Source: Mucilaginibacter lappiensis (GTDB lineage Bacteria; Bacteroidota; Bacteroidia; Sphingobacteriales; Sphingobacteriaceae). From it: a stretch of DNA of 64,000 bases. The position numbers were made by a program, and so were the translations under genes. Position 1 is the first letter of the stretch. The number at the start of each line of letters is the position of its first letter. Positions 9,148-17,758 of the stretch are shown in pieces. The notes under the pieces were generated by a model. That model made no database searches. It was not told the DNA's origin and was given only the letters and a program-made list of their open reading frames with translations. The stretch covers positions 1-64,000 of the forward strand of contig NZ_FTMG01000009.1 of the NCBI RefSeq assembly GCF_900155965.1, read 5' to 3'.

Positions 9148-9247
9148 GTTACTTGTATAAAGATACGGAAAATTACAGATATGTTTTGATGACAGTGCTC
9201 GTTTCGATTACTAATTAGCTATTATTGTCAGATTCCTATAAACCCCA

Positions 9248-9362
9248 TGTCATTTCGAACGAGGTACGAGGAGAAATCTTATACAATATTCACAATCATG
9301 CAGCAGAAGATCTCTCTTTCGCGCCACCTTCTGTCCTCCAAAAGCTCTGTCGAGATGACATA
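9248..9362. repeat. GTCATTTCGA-type palindromic dispersed repeat
   Basis: TGTCATTTCGAACGAGGTA at one end faces CTCTGTCGAGATGACA at the other, with internal AGAAATCTT / AAGATCTCTC arms. Elements of this wording are scattered widely in Bacteroidota genomes. It lies just after the metallo-hydrolase stop. Confidence 0.7.
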
Positions 9363-9380
9363 ACGATTTTTACATCATAA

Positions 9381-10382
9381 TCACGACAAATACGGTTTCC
9401 ACCAGTTGCTGTTGTAGGCTTCTTTTACTTCGGTTGGTTCGCCGGGTTTGGGCACAAACAGGTTGATGTTTTTATCTTTTGCCAGATCGGTTAAACGTTC
9501 AATGGGTTCGTACCAGGCGTGCGGGGCCAGGCTGAAAGTGCCATAGTGTACGGGCATCATCAATTTGCCTTTGAGGGCCAGGTGCGCGTTCGAAGCATGG
9601 TCGGGGCCCATGTGTATATCGGGCCAGTATTTGCCATAAGCGCCAATTTCCAGTATGGTCAAATCAAATGGGCCGAAGGCTTCGCCAATCTCCGCGAAAC
9701 TGGGCGACCAGCCCGAATCAGCACCAAAATAAATATTGTGTTTGGGGCCCCTGATCACGAATGACGACCATAAAGTTTCATTACGTCCGGTAATTCCCCG
9801 ACCCGAAAAATGCCTCGAAGGAGTAGCCGTAACCACTAGATCATTACCAATCACTACGCTATTACCCCAATCCATTTCGGAGATACGATTTTGGGAAATG
9901 CCCCATTTACTCAGGTGTTGGCCTACACCTACCGAACAATAGAACGGCGTTGAAGAAGAACCAGCGAAAAATTGAATAGTATCCTTATCCAGATGATCAT
10001 AATGATCATGTGATATAATGATAGCATCCAGCGGGGGCAATTCACTTAATGAAAGCGGTGGCTGAAAAAAGCGTTTGGGGCCGATGTATTTGGAGAACGA
10101 AACACGTTCGCCCCAAACCGGATCGGTAAGGATGCGTTTGCCGTCTATTTCAATCAATATACTGGTATGGCCTATCCAGGTAATGCGCAGGCCGCTGGCC
10201 GGCGGATTTTGGTATGCAGTAGTATCGGTTTTAAAGGGGCCTAATGTTTTAAGAGGAGTATTCTCGGCTTTGTTGTTAATGTATTCTCCCAGTATAGGAA
10301 GTATTTTGCCAAAACCGCCTTCGTCGGTTGGTATAACGTTAATATATTTTTTTCCTTCTTTTCGTGATCCTTCTAAACTCAT
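9381..10382 (-). CDS. MBL-fold metallo-hydrolase (NAPE-PLD/UlaG-like)
   Basis: 333 residues. The metal-binding signature is SHDHYDH (His125, His127, Asp129, His130), preceded by WIGHTSILIEIDG and LTDPVWG, which are characteristic of the NAPE-PLD-like branch. Later ligand regions are PSRHFSGRG, GADSGWSP and PVHYGTF. No signal peptide or lipobox is apparent. The natural substrate is unknown. The repeat at 10559-10822 separates it from the upstream hydrolase. Confidence 0.87.
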   Translation of the reverse strand: MSLEGSRKEGKKYINVIPTDEGGFGKILPILGEYINNKAENTPLKTLGPFKTDTTAYQNPPASGLRITWIGHTSILIEIDGKRILTDPVWGERVSFSKYIGPKRFFQPPLSLSELPPLDAIIISHDHYDHLDKDTIQFFAGSSSTPFYCSVGVGQHLSKWGISQNRISEMDWGNSVVIGNDLVVTATPSRHFSGRGITGRNETLWSSFVIRGPKHNIYFGADSGWSPSFAEIGEAFGPFDLTILEIGAYGKYWPDIHMGPDHASNAHLALKGKLMMPVHYGTFSLAPHAWYEPIERLTDLAKDKNINLFVPKPGEPTEVKEAYNSNWWKPYLS

Positions 10383-10558
10383 GGTAAGCTAATAGTATTT
10401 TGGTTTAAGATAGGGTTAAGTGTTTAAAGTTACGGTAATGGGGTGTTTATTGACGGAGGAATGACTGTTGGGGTTTATTGGGAGGATGAGCCTGTTATTC
10501 CCCTTTCCCGTCGTTTGTGTCCTCACAAACAACTTACTCGATAGAGACAAGACCTGTC

Positions 10559-10822
10559 GTAGAGCGCTCAATTGCCGCTAGGGCTGTTACTTTGTCTTGA
10601 TACAAAGTAACCAAAAATCAAGTCATCAGAAATGCTTCTTTGCCGCACAGCGCCTTTACCTGGCAAACCGGACAGAACCAGGGCTGCAATTATTTTGCTC
10701 CACTTCGTTCCCTCATTTTTCCTGCGCTTCAGCAAAAACTTGCTATGCCCCGCAGCCACACAAGCCATCATTGTTCTGCCCGGTTTCGCCCGAAGCTTAT
10801 CTGCTGACGGGGGAGAAAATTT
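10559..10822. repeat. 264-bp dispersed structured repeat, copy A
   Basis: One of three copies in the window (others at 17089-17357 and 29887-30137). It opens with AGAGCGCTCAATTGCCGCTA and has a perfect 10-bp stem GTTACTTTGT/ACAAAGTAAC (10586-10611) with loop CTTGAT; the complement ATCAAG follows at 10617-10622. The rest is alignable with the other copies. The short ORFs across it differ in frame between copies and are not credible genes. Confidence 0.85.
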
Positions 10823-10880
10823 AATAAATCACGGTAATCTCTTAATCTGAAAAATCATGGTTCAGACAAAATTCACTAAT

Positions 10881-11711
10881 TCAATAATTAAAAAAGGCTA
10901 TTGTCCTATCACAAAACCCCTGTAAGGAAGTGGGCAGCGTATCCCCTGTATAAGGATGCGAGGCTCCTAAAACATGGTCGCCGCCTTTGATGATCACCAA
11001 TTCGGCCTTGGGTTGGGCTGTGTGTAATTCTTTGGCATGATCAAGGGGAACTGTTGGGTCGATGTCGCCATGTACCAGTAGCCAGGGCTGTTGTACTTCG
11101 GCGGCTTTGGCTTGGATATTCAGCCGTAAAGGGTGTTTGTCCAGGTCATCCAGCAAGGTTGATTTGAGCGGCATTTGCTGCCCGGTGCGGGAGTTATGCA
11201 TATAAATGACGCCCTGCAGGTACCATTGCGCCTCGCTTTGCTGCGGCCACAGATTGCGGAAGCCGGATATAGAAGCCATAGTTACCAGTTTTTTGATGCG
11301 ACGGTCCTCTGCCGATTTGATGATGCTGATGCCGCCGCCCATGCTATGACCTATTAAAAATACGCCGTTGGCCGCTGCCATGCCCGAGCCGCTGCAGGCA
11401 AAATCAATAATAGTATCCAGATCTTCCAGCTCGATGGAAAAGGTATTATCACTAAAGGCAATCAGATCGGCAAAATCGGTAGGATGATCGGGCGTAGTGC
11501 CGTTATGCGAGAAGTTAAATTTGAGGTACCGGAAACCGTTACGGGCGAAATAATCGGCTACCAGGTTATGTGTGCCCCAATCCTTAAAGCCTTTAAAGCC
11601 ATGCGCAAAGATCACTACCGGCGCGTTTTTAAGTGCATCTTCATACGTTACATCTATCAACATCGGGCGACCCTTAGCGCCGGGCAGTGTATAATTATCT
11701 TTACGAACCAT
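10881..11711 (-). CDS. Alpha/beta hydrolase (dienelactone hydrolase-like)
   Basis: 276 residues with the alpha/beta-hydrolase fold. An oxyanion region HGFKGFKDWG precedes nucleophile Ser123 in GHSMGGG. A late acid is likely in HGDIDPTVPL, and His in GGDHVLGASHP completes the triad. No signal peptide. It is an esterase or peptidase-like enzyme of unknown substrate. It appears monocistronic, with repeats on both sides. Confidence 0.85.
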   Translation of the reverse strand: MVRKDNYTLPGAKGRPMLIDVTYEDALKNAPVVIFAHGFKGFKDWGTHNLVADYFARNGFRYLKFNFSHNGTTPDHPTDFADLIAFSDNTFSIELEDLDTIIDFACSGSGMAAANGVFLIGHSMGGGISIIKSAEDRRIKKLVTMASISGFRNLWPQQSEAQWYLQGVIYMHNSRTGQQMPLKSTLLDDLDKHPLRLNIQAKAAEVQQPWLLVHGDIDPTVPLDHAKELHTAQPKAELVIIKGGDHVLGASHPYTGDTLPTSLQGFCDRTIAFFNY

Positions 11712-11788
11712 GGGTGAAAATTACACTTTTTTGGCGTGAATTGGTTAGTGCATACTCGGTATGTGTGCGTCAATTGTGGATGAAGAAT

Positions 11789-11908
11789 TCAGCTGCCGCG
11801 AGCTTTTAGCTCGTGGTAAACATGGCTTCAGCTTTCAGCTGAACTATAAAGCTGAAAGCTTTAATCATGATCTCCACGAGATACGCTGCGCTAATCTCGC
11901 GGGAGCGA
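11789..11908. repeat. REP-like three-hairpin element, copy 1
   Basis: Three hairpins in a row: CCGCGAGCT/AGCTCGTGG (11796-11816), AGCTTTCAGCT/AGCTGAAAGCT, and CACGAGAT/ATCTCGCG near the end. Related copies lie at 25847-25965 (inverted) and 49900-50018. It sits at the 3' end of the 11931-12620 gene, where such elements commonly protect or terminate transcripts. Confidence 0.8.
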
Positions 11909-11930
11909 AAGAAGAACTCTGCTCCGAATT

Positions 11931-12620
11931 TTATTTTGCCAGCAACTCTTTTAAAGTAGTTGATGTAACTGGCTCGTTATTGATTGCAGTTAAAATAATC
12001 GAGTAAAGGGCCTGGTTTTTTTTGATAAAATAAATGGAAATTGGCATAGATGCCTTGTCATCTTTTGGTTTGATATAAATATCCTGTGCCTGATTCTGTC
12101 CATATTGAATGGAAAGATTTTTAAGATCTGAATAGTAGCCCGCTATAGAGTCCCTTTTTTCAATTGTTTGTGTGTCATTACCAAATATATTAAGCAAAAT
12201 GGCCGATATCTTTTCTGGTTGCCCCACCTTATAACTGATGGAAAAAAGTTTATGATCACTAATCTTTCTATAAGATTGATCATAAGTAATGTGCTTATCC
12301 TGATGGCTTTCTGTGATAAAATCTGATAAAGAATGATTGAAGGAGGTATCTATTTTATACACCTGGATAAAATATTTGTTGTCATATCTGATATCGGCAA
12401 CCGCATTCCGGAACCTGGTATTTGTCGTTTGGTCGGATGAAAGTTTGTTTTTGTATTTAAATAAGGCCGCATAATCGGCCGGAATAGTTTGACTTATTGT
12501 TACGTTTTCATTTTGCGTCGATTTTACATCTCTGTCGCCTGTATTTTTAATAAAAAAAAACAGCCTTATGAATAAAAGAGCAATGATCAAGCATATGATT
12601 AGGGGGAGATTTTTTTTCAT
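11931..12620 (-). CDS. Hypothetical membrane-anchored protein
   Basis: 229 residues with one N-terminal membrane segment (LPLIICLIIALLFIRLFFFI) and a mostly polar exported or cytoplasmic region. I recognise no domain. The C-terminal part (PISIYFIKKNQALYSIILTA) resembles strand-rich PsbP/lipoprotein-like folds only loosely. It has its own well-formed promoter (12628-12657), whose predicted start is at or next to the ATG, so the mRNA may be leaderless. A REP-like element follows the stop. Confidence 0.65.
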   Translation of the reverse strand: MKKNLPLIICLIIALLFIRLFFFIKNTGDRDVKSTQNENVTISQTIPADYAALFKYKNKLSSDQTTNTRFRNAVADIRYDNKYFIQVYKIDTSFNHSLSDFITESHQDKHITYDQSYRKISDHKLFSISYKVGQPEKISAILLNIFGNDTQTIEKRDSIAGYYSDLKNLSIQYGQNQAQDIYIKPKDDKASMPISIYFIKKNQALYSIILTAINNEPVTSTTLKELLAK

Positions 12621-12627
12621 GCGATGG

Positions 12628-12657
12628 CAAATTTAATTTAAAACCCCGCCAGTTCAA
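12628..12657 (-). promoter_or_regulatory. Candidate promoter of the 11931-12620 gene
   Basis: Minus-strand TTG (12657-12655), 19-base spacer, TAAATTTG (12635-12628), then 7 bases to the ATG. The -33 TTG lies in a 10-bp hairpin, AGTTCAAGCG/CGCTTGAACT (12651-12675). Confidence 0.6.
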
Positions 12658-12711
12658 GCGTCTTTCGCTTGAACTATAATGATTGTAAGCGTATACACTT
12701 ACTCTAAAATA

Positions 12712-13470
12712 TCAATCAGGCGTTGACGCTTTATTGGGCAAAGCTTTAAGCCGGAGCTTCTTTAGTACAATCACTTGTTTTTTATTTAAAGCATTAGTCA
12801 CAGCTAGCCAGTTTTTTTGTTTAACTAATTCAAAGAGGGTTTTTAATTCAGTAAATATTGGATTTGTTTGATCTGCTCCTGATAAAATATGATGTTCAAC
12901 CCGTTCTTTCAAAATAGCCAAGGCATATTCATCACAGTGGTTGTGCAATTCACAAAATAAAAACAGATTGCCATTGCGTTGATGGAGTGCAGTTATTTGA
13001 CGCAGATCGAAATCTTTAGGGTTGGCAAGAATTTGCGCGGCAGAATTGTATTTGTCGAAGTAAGGGAGAACAAATTCTATAATCTTCCTGGTTAAAAAAT
13101 CAGCAAGCAATTCATATTCCTGGGTGATCCGATAAAAATTCCGGAGCCCGGGGATAATCTGTTCAATTTTCTTTGCTCCTGTAAGACCCCGGTTGTGAAT
13201 AAATGAATCTTCATCATAAATGGTTGTTATGGCAATTTCCACATTAAATCTATCAGACATGCCCGTCCAACTCCCGCGTGTATCCAGATGGATAACGTGT
13301 AATAATTCGTTTGACTGTTTAATAAGCATTCGCCCATAACGCTTAAAGCCAAAATGAGATAAATTATGGAATATAATATCTGTAAACCGCTTGTAGCTAT
13401 GCTTAAGATCTTCCTTTTTTAATGGTTTGTAAATAGTTAGATCTTCCCATTGAATGTAGCTTTCCATCAA
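12712..13470 (-). CDS. Hypothetical protein, possible DUF4304 domain
   Basis: 252 residues, soluble. The region FGFKRYGRMLIKQSNELLHV followed by a short strand and FNVEIAITTIYDE resembles DUF4304, a family of unknown function with a similar opening. The rest is helical. The start lies 9 bases after the stop of the GNAT-nitrilase gene on the same strand, so the two probably share a transcript. Confidence 0.55.
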   Translation of the reverse strand: MMESYIQWEDLTIYKPLKKEDLKHSYKRFTDIIFHNLSHFGFKRYGRMLIKQSNELLHVIHLDTRGSWTGMSDRFNVEIAITTIYDEDSFIHNRGLTGAKKIEQIIPGLRNFYRITQEYELLADFLTRKIIEFVLPYFDKYNSAAQILANPKDFDLRQITALHQRNGNLFLFCELHNHCDEYALAILKERVEHHILSGADQTNPIFTELKTLFELVKQKNWLAVTNALNKKQVIVLKKLRLKALPNKASTPD

Positions 13471-13479
13471 AGGATAATA

Positions 13480-15006
13480 TTACACCTTTTTGCCGTTAAA
13501 TGTAATATTATACAAATCAGTTCGGCGATCTTTCAGATTCTGTACACTGCCGTATTCATGTAACTCATCCAGAAGGGAAAGATCTACGTCTGCAATCACA
13601 ATCATTTCGCTGTTGGGCGTGGCTTCGGACTGGATACCATTGGTGGGGAAGCCAAAATCGGATGGCGTAAACACTGCCGATTGCGCATAGCTGATACCCA
13701 TATTATTTACATTGGGCAAGTTGCCCACACAACCGGCTATGGCCACATAACATTCGTTCTCCACCGCACGGGCCTGGGCGCAAAATTTAACCCGGTTGTA
13801 GCCGTTCTGGGTATCGGTGAGGAAGGGTACAAACAATATCTGCATATCCTGACCAGCCAGTATACGCGACAGCTCCGGGAACTCTACATCATAACAGATC
13901 AGGATGCCTATTTTACCGGCGTCGGTTTCAAATACTTTTACCTCATCGCCACCGCGCATACCCCAGGAGCTGATCTCGGCCGGGGTTGGGTGTATCTTAT
14001 AAACTTCCTCCATACTGCCGTTTCGCCTAAACAGGTACGATACATTGTACAGTGAATCCTCAAAAATAAAAGGCATGCTACCGGCAATAATATTCACGTT
14101 GTAGGATACTGCCAGTTTAGAAAACTCTTCGATAATAGGCTGCGTGTATTTAGCCAGCTCGCGCATAGCCTTGGCTGAATCCATGTGGTTATAATCGGCC
14201 ATCAGCGGGGTGTTGAACAGTTCGGGGAACAAAATAAAATCGGCCTGGTAATCACTCACGGCGTCAATAAAATATTCGGCATGTTTCATCAATTCGCTGA
14301 TGTTGCTGTACGAGCGCATTTGCCATTGCACCAAGCCAATACGCACCACCGTTTTTTGGTTAATGGCCGTGCTGATCTCTTCGTAATACACATTGTTCCA
14401 CTCAATCAACGTAGCAAAACCTTTGGAACGGCTATCCTCGGGCAGGTAATTGCGCAGCACCTTGCGTACGTGAAAATCATTGGCCAGCTGGAACGACAGG
14501 GTAGGATCATAAATCTCCTTGTACTTTACCTTATCGATATATTGCCGGGGCGTCAAATCATTCTGGTATTTTTGATAATTGGGGATGCGGCCGCCGGCGA
14601 TGATGCTTTTCAGGTTCAGCTTTTCGCAAAGAGCCTTTCGGGCTTCGTACAATCGGCGGGCCAGGCGCAGGCCGCGATAATTAGGATGGATAAAAATATC
14701 GATGCCATACAACACATCGCCTTTATCGGTATGGGTTTTAAAAGTACTGTCGCCGGTTATTTGTTTGTAGGTATGGTTATCGCCAAATTTTTGGTAGTCG
14801 ACCATAATAGATAGCGCGCAACCTACCACTACATCGTTTACGGTGATACAGATCTGACCTTCGGGGAACAGCTTGATGAGCCTTTTGATGGAATTGGCAT
14901 CCCAATAGTCCTCGTCCATATCCATATAAGCCGATTTCATTGACTTTTTAAGCTCCTGGTAATCCTGTACTTCCAGGTTACGCATTTCAACACTTTGCAG
15001 ATCCAT
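13480..15006 (-). CDS. GNAT acetyltransferase / nitrilase-family amidohydrolase fusion
   Basis: 508 residues in two domains. Residues 1-215 are a GNAT N-acetyltransferase (acceptor-CoA region IHPNYRGLRLARRLYEARK). Residues 220-508 are a carbon-nitrogen hydrolase with the Glu262-Lys337-Cys371 triad, in ILFPELF, VYKIHPTP and ILICYDVEFPE. This two-domain arrangement recurs across bacteria, but its substrate is not known to me. A coupled acyl-transfer/amide hydrolysis role is possible. It is followed at 9 bases by the DUF4304-like gene. Confidence 0.9.
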   Translation of the reverse strand: MDLQSVEMRNLEVQDYQELKKSMKSAYMDMDEDYWDANSIKRLIKLFPEGQICITVNDVVVGCALSIMVDYQKFGDNHTYKQITGDSTFKTHTDKGDVLYGIDIFIHPNYRGLRLARRLYEARKALCEKLNLKSIIAGGRIPNYQKYQNDLTPRQYIDKVKYKEIYDPTLSFQLANDFHVRKVLRNYLPEDSRSKGFATLIEWNNVYYEEISTAINQKTVVRIGLVQWQMRSYSNISELMKHAEYFIDAVSDYQADFILFPELFNTPLMADYNHMDSAKAMRELAKYTQPIIEEFSKLAVSYNVNIIAGSMPFIFEDSLYNVSYLFRRNGSMEEVYKIHPTPAEISSWGMRGGDEVKVFETDAGKIGILICYDVEFPELSRILAGQDMQILFVPFLTDTQNGYNRVKFCAQARAVENECYVAIAGCVGNLPNVNNMGISYAQSAVFTPSDFGFPTNGIQSEATPNSEMIVIADVDLSLLDELHEYGSVQNLKDRRTDLYNITFNGKKV

Positions 15007-15019
15007 AGGTTGTTATTTT

Positions 15020-15232
15020 ATATTTTAAGGGGAGCAAGGATTTTTGGAGCAAAGAGTAAGGATTTTTCTTTCTTCTTTATGTCCTTGCTCCTTGTTCTTT
15101 CTATCCTTGTTCTCAAAGTCCTTGTTCTCAGGATCCATACTCCCAATGTCCTTTATCTTTGTTCTTCAAATCTTCTTCCTCATATCCTTGTTCCTTGCTC
15201 CTCAAATCCTTGCTCCAAAAATCCATTTCCCA
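15020..15232. repeat. Word-repeat palindrome between the nitrilase fusion and DoxX genes
   Basis: Reiterations of AGCAAGGATTTTTGGAGCAAA on the left face TCCTTGTTCCTTGCTCC units on the right, giving a long degenerate inverted repeat with CTTGTTCT and TCCTTG words between. Confidence 0.7.
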
Positions 15233-15233
15233 A

Positions 15234-15608
15234 CTACGATTTAGTATACCACCATGCCCAGGCCATTAACACAGGCTGCAAGGCCAGCCGTATCCAGGCC
15301 AGTAAAGGTGTTACATTTAACTTGCCCAATCGGAATGGGGCATTAACGAGCATGGTTATGTGTACAGGTAAAAAAGCGATCAGCATTAATATGATAGTAT
15401 AAGCCGCCCATGGCCTGATTTGGGTAGGGATAAGCAGCAGGGCCAGCAATATTTCGGCAGCGCCCGCTATGATATTAATAACTACCGGGTAGGGCAGGTA
15501 ATGCGGAATGATGCGGTGATACGACGTTGGATTAACAAAATGGTTGATACCTGCAAGCGTATACCCAATTATCAGGATAATCAGGCTTATATTTTTGATA
15601 AGATGCAT
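15234..15608 (-). CDS. DoxX-family small membrane protein
   Basis: 124 residues with four membrane helices at about 5-22, 42-61, 68-90 and 100-120, and a DoxX-like opening (GYTLAGINHFVNP) with GAAEILLALLLIP. DoxX relatives have been linked to quinone- or thiosulfate-related redox, but most are uncharacterised. Its stop is 2 bases from the word-repeat block. Head-to-head with hemA. Confidence 0.75.
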   Translation of the reverse strand: MHLIKNISLIILIIGYTLAGINHFVNPTSYHRIIPHYLPYPVVINIIAGAAEILLALLLIPTQIRPWAAYTIILMLIAFLPVHITMLVNAPFRLGKLNVTPLLAWIRLALQPVLMAWAWWYTKS

Positions 15609-15718
15609 TATGTAATATACATTATTTTGTTAAATATTGTTTTAAGCAGTTTTAATGTTGTTTTACGGTCAGTTTTCGTAATTTATAAACATTCTAAATA
15701 GCCCTGTATGACAAAGTA

Positions 15719-15752
15719 TTGACACGGTATCTCATTTATAGTGATATTTTTG
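15719..15752 (+). promoter_or_regulatory. Candidate hemA promoter
   Basis: TTG (15719-15721), 23-base spacer, TATTTTTG (15745-15752). The spacer is at the long end of the Bacteroidota range. It would start transcription about 15 bases before the hemA TTG codon. Confidence 0.45.
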
Positions 15753-15774
15753 TTCGGTCAAATTTAAAACTGCT

Positions 15775-17004
15775 TTGAAGTATTTAAAGGTTATTGCTTT
15801 TACACACAAACAGATTGAACTGAAGGAATTAGGTAGATTGGTGGTTTGCCAGGAAAATCTGACAGAAAAACTTCAACAGGTAAAAGCTCAATTTGGAATT
15901 CCGGAGATATTTTATCTGGCTACGTGTAACCGTGTTGAATTTGTTATGACAACCGCTCATAAGGTCGACAAGGATTTTGCCCGGAAGTTCATCGAATCGT
16001 TTAATACCGAATTGTGTGATCATTCCTTGAGTACCTTTATGGCCAGTGCTTCTATCTATGAAGAGCAGGAGGCCATGATACATCTTTTACGTACTTCGTG
16101 CTCGCTGGAAAGTTTGATAGTTGGCGAAAAAGAAATACTGGCCCAGCTGCGCAAAGCTTATGAGCATTGCAAAGAGGCAGGCCTTACCGGCGACGGTTTA
16201 CGCATGGTGATGAACTGTGTGGTGAAAACCGCCAAAGAGGTTTATACACATACCAACATCTCTAAAAATCCAATCTCGGTAGTATCATTGGCTTACCGCA
16301 AACTGCGCGACCTTAACCTATGTGCTACTGATGCCCGTGTACTGATCATTGGTGCCGGCGAAACTAACCGCAATATTTCCAAATACCTTAAAAAGCATAA
16401 ATTCACCAACTTCGCGGTATTTAACCGCACCCTGTCAAAGGCAGCCGAACTGGCGAGCGACCTGGGTGGTGAGGCTTTTGACCTGGAGGCTTTAAAAACA
16501 TATAATAAAGGTTTTGATGTGATCATCACCTGTACATCAGCCATAGAGCCTATCATTACTACCGAAATATACCAATCGCTGCTGAACGGCGAAACCGGTC
16601 GCAAAACTATTGTCGACCTGGCTATACCAAATGACACCGCTCCCGAAGTACTGGAGCAGTTCCCGGTTAACTTTATTGAAGTACATTCTCTTAACGAAGT
16701 TGCCAAACGTAACCTGCAGGAACGCTACCAGGAACTGGTTCATGCCGAAGCTATTATTGAGCAAAACATCGCCGAGTTTTTAACCCAGTTAAAACAACGC
16801 CGTATTGAAGTAGCCATGCGCCAGGTACCGGAGAAGATTAAAGAGATCCGCAATACCGCTATTAATTCTGTTTTTGCCGATGAGGTGCAGGGTTTGGACG
16901 AGCAATCGCGCGAGATCCTGGAAAAGGTGATCAACTACATGGAGAAAAAATATATCAGCGTGCCCATGATTATGGCTAAGGATATATTGATCAACGAAAA
17001 CTAA
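15775..17004 (+). CDS. hemA: Glutamyl-tRNA reductase
   Basis: First committed step of C5-pathway tetrapyrrole synthesis: reduces glutamyl-tRNA(Glu) to glutamate-1-semialdehyde with NADPH. 409 residues, typical length. Catalytic Cys51 is in LATCNRVEF, and the NADPH-binding Rossmann motif is IIGAGETNRN at about 190. A C-terminal helical dimerisation domain covers 310-409. The start is TTG at 15775; no in-frame ATG fits, and the protein aligns with the family from this point (MKYLKVIAFTH). It opens the haem block. A dispersed repeat and a mosaic spacer of about 750 bases separate it from hemCD. Confidence 0.96.
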   Translation: MKYLKVIAFTHKQIELKELGRLVVCQENLTEKLQQVKAQFGIPEIFYLATCNRVEFVMTTAHKVDKDFARKFIESFNTELCDHSLSTFMASASIYEEQEAMIHLLRTSCSLESLIVGEKEILAQLRKAYEHCKEAGLTGDGLRMVMNCVVKTAKEVYTHTNISKNPISVVSLAYRKLRDLNLCATDARVLIIGAGETNRNISKYLKKHKFTNFAVFNRTLSKAAELASDLGGEAFDLEALKTYNKGFDVIITCTSAIEPIITTEIYQSLLNGETGRKTIVDLAIPNDTAPEVLEQFPVNFIEVHSLNEVAKRNLQERYQELVHAEAIIEQNIAEFLTQLKQRRIEVAMRQVPEKIKEIRNTAINSVFADEVQGLDEQSREILEKVINYMEKKYISVPMIMAKDILINEN

Positions 17005-17036
17005 TCTTACTGTTTTTCTGATAATTTTTAAAGTAT

Positions 17037-17357
17037 GTCATTGCGAGCGCAGCGTGGCAATCGCATGCTATACAGAGCGGACAATGTATATCGCAGAGCG
17101 CTCAATTGCCGCTAAGGCTGTTACTTTTCCTTGATGAAAAGTAACCAAAAATCAAGTCACCAGAAATGCTTCTTTGCCGCACAAGGCCTTTGCCCTGCAA
17201 ACCGGACAGAACCAGGGCTGCAATTATTTTGCCCAACCTTGTTCGCTCTTTTTCCTACGCTTCAGCAAAAACTTGCTAATGCCCCTGCAACACAGGCCAG
17301 CATCGTTCTGCCCGCTTTCGCCCGAAGCTGTTCTGCTGACGGAAAAAAGAAATCAAT
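17037..17357. repeat. Dispersed structured repeat, copy B, with GTCATTGCGAG leader
   Basis: A leader (GTCATTGCGAGCGCAGCG, 17037-17088), also present before copy C, precedes the 264-bp repeat (17089-17357). The 10-bp stem here is GTTACTTTTC/GAAAAGTAAC (17120-17145). Relative to copies A and C two base pairs have changed on both sides of the stem, and the CTTGAT loop and downstream ATCAAG are unchanged. Confidence 0.85.
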
Positions 17358-17758
17358 AATTCACTAATTCAATAATTAAAACCCGCGTTAGGGACAGCAG
17401 CGGATACCGGCCCCGAGCCTAATGCCTGCAGGCGTATGAGCGGATAGCCCGGGCCGCAGGCAACGCCCTTATTAAGTCAAAAGTTAAAATTCAAAAACTG
17501 CATGGTGTATACGCTGCATGTAGGATGCTGAAATAAATTCGGCATGACTTCCGGATGAACTAACCAGGCAATTCATTCCCTTGGCAATTCTTTGATAAAA
17601 CATTAACAAACTCAAGTTGAATGCACTCCAAATCGCCCTTTTTTGACTTTTTAATTTTAACTTTTGAATTATCATTAGTCAGCCTACTTTCATAACATGA
17701 ATTAATGTTAAATTCATGCCTATAAAAAATTAAATTTGCACCGTAAAAAATCATTCTT
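17358..17758. other. Mosaic of dispersed repeats upstream of hemCD
   Basis: It contains a GGGACAGCAGCGGATA / GAGCGGATAGCCCGGGCCG unit (17392-17470) and a GCTGAAATAAATTCGGCATGA unit near 17528, both in the style of repeats common in the phylum. AAAAGTTAAAATTC (17480-17493) faces TTTAATTTTAACTTTTGAA (17650-17668). A TAAATTTG -7 box at 17731-17738, with no clear -33 TTG, could start hemCD about 14 bases before its TTG codon. Confidence 0.5.

Noticed and set aside
10597..10850. Overlapping ORFs of about 75 codons in copy A, similar to ORFs at 17131-17367 in copy B
   Set aside because: The similarity follows from the DNA repeat; frames shift between copies, codon use is not gene-like and the conserved feature is a stem with compensated bases.
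14185..14814. 209-codon open frame antisense to the GNAT-nitrilase gene
   Set aside because: Complementary shadow of a conserved gene; no family resemblance.
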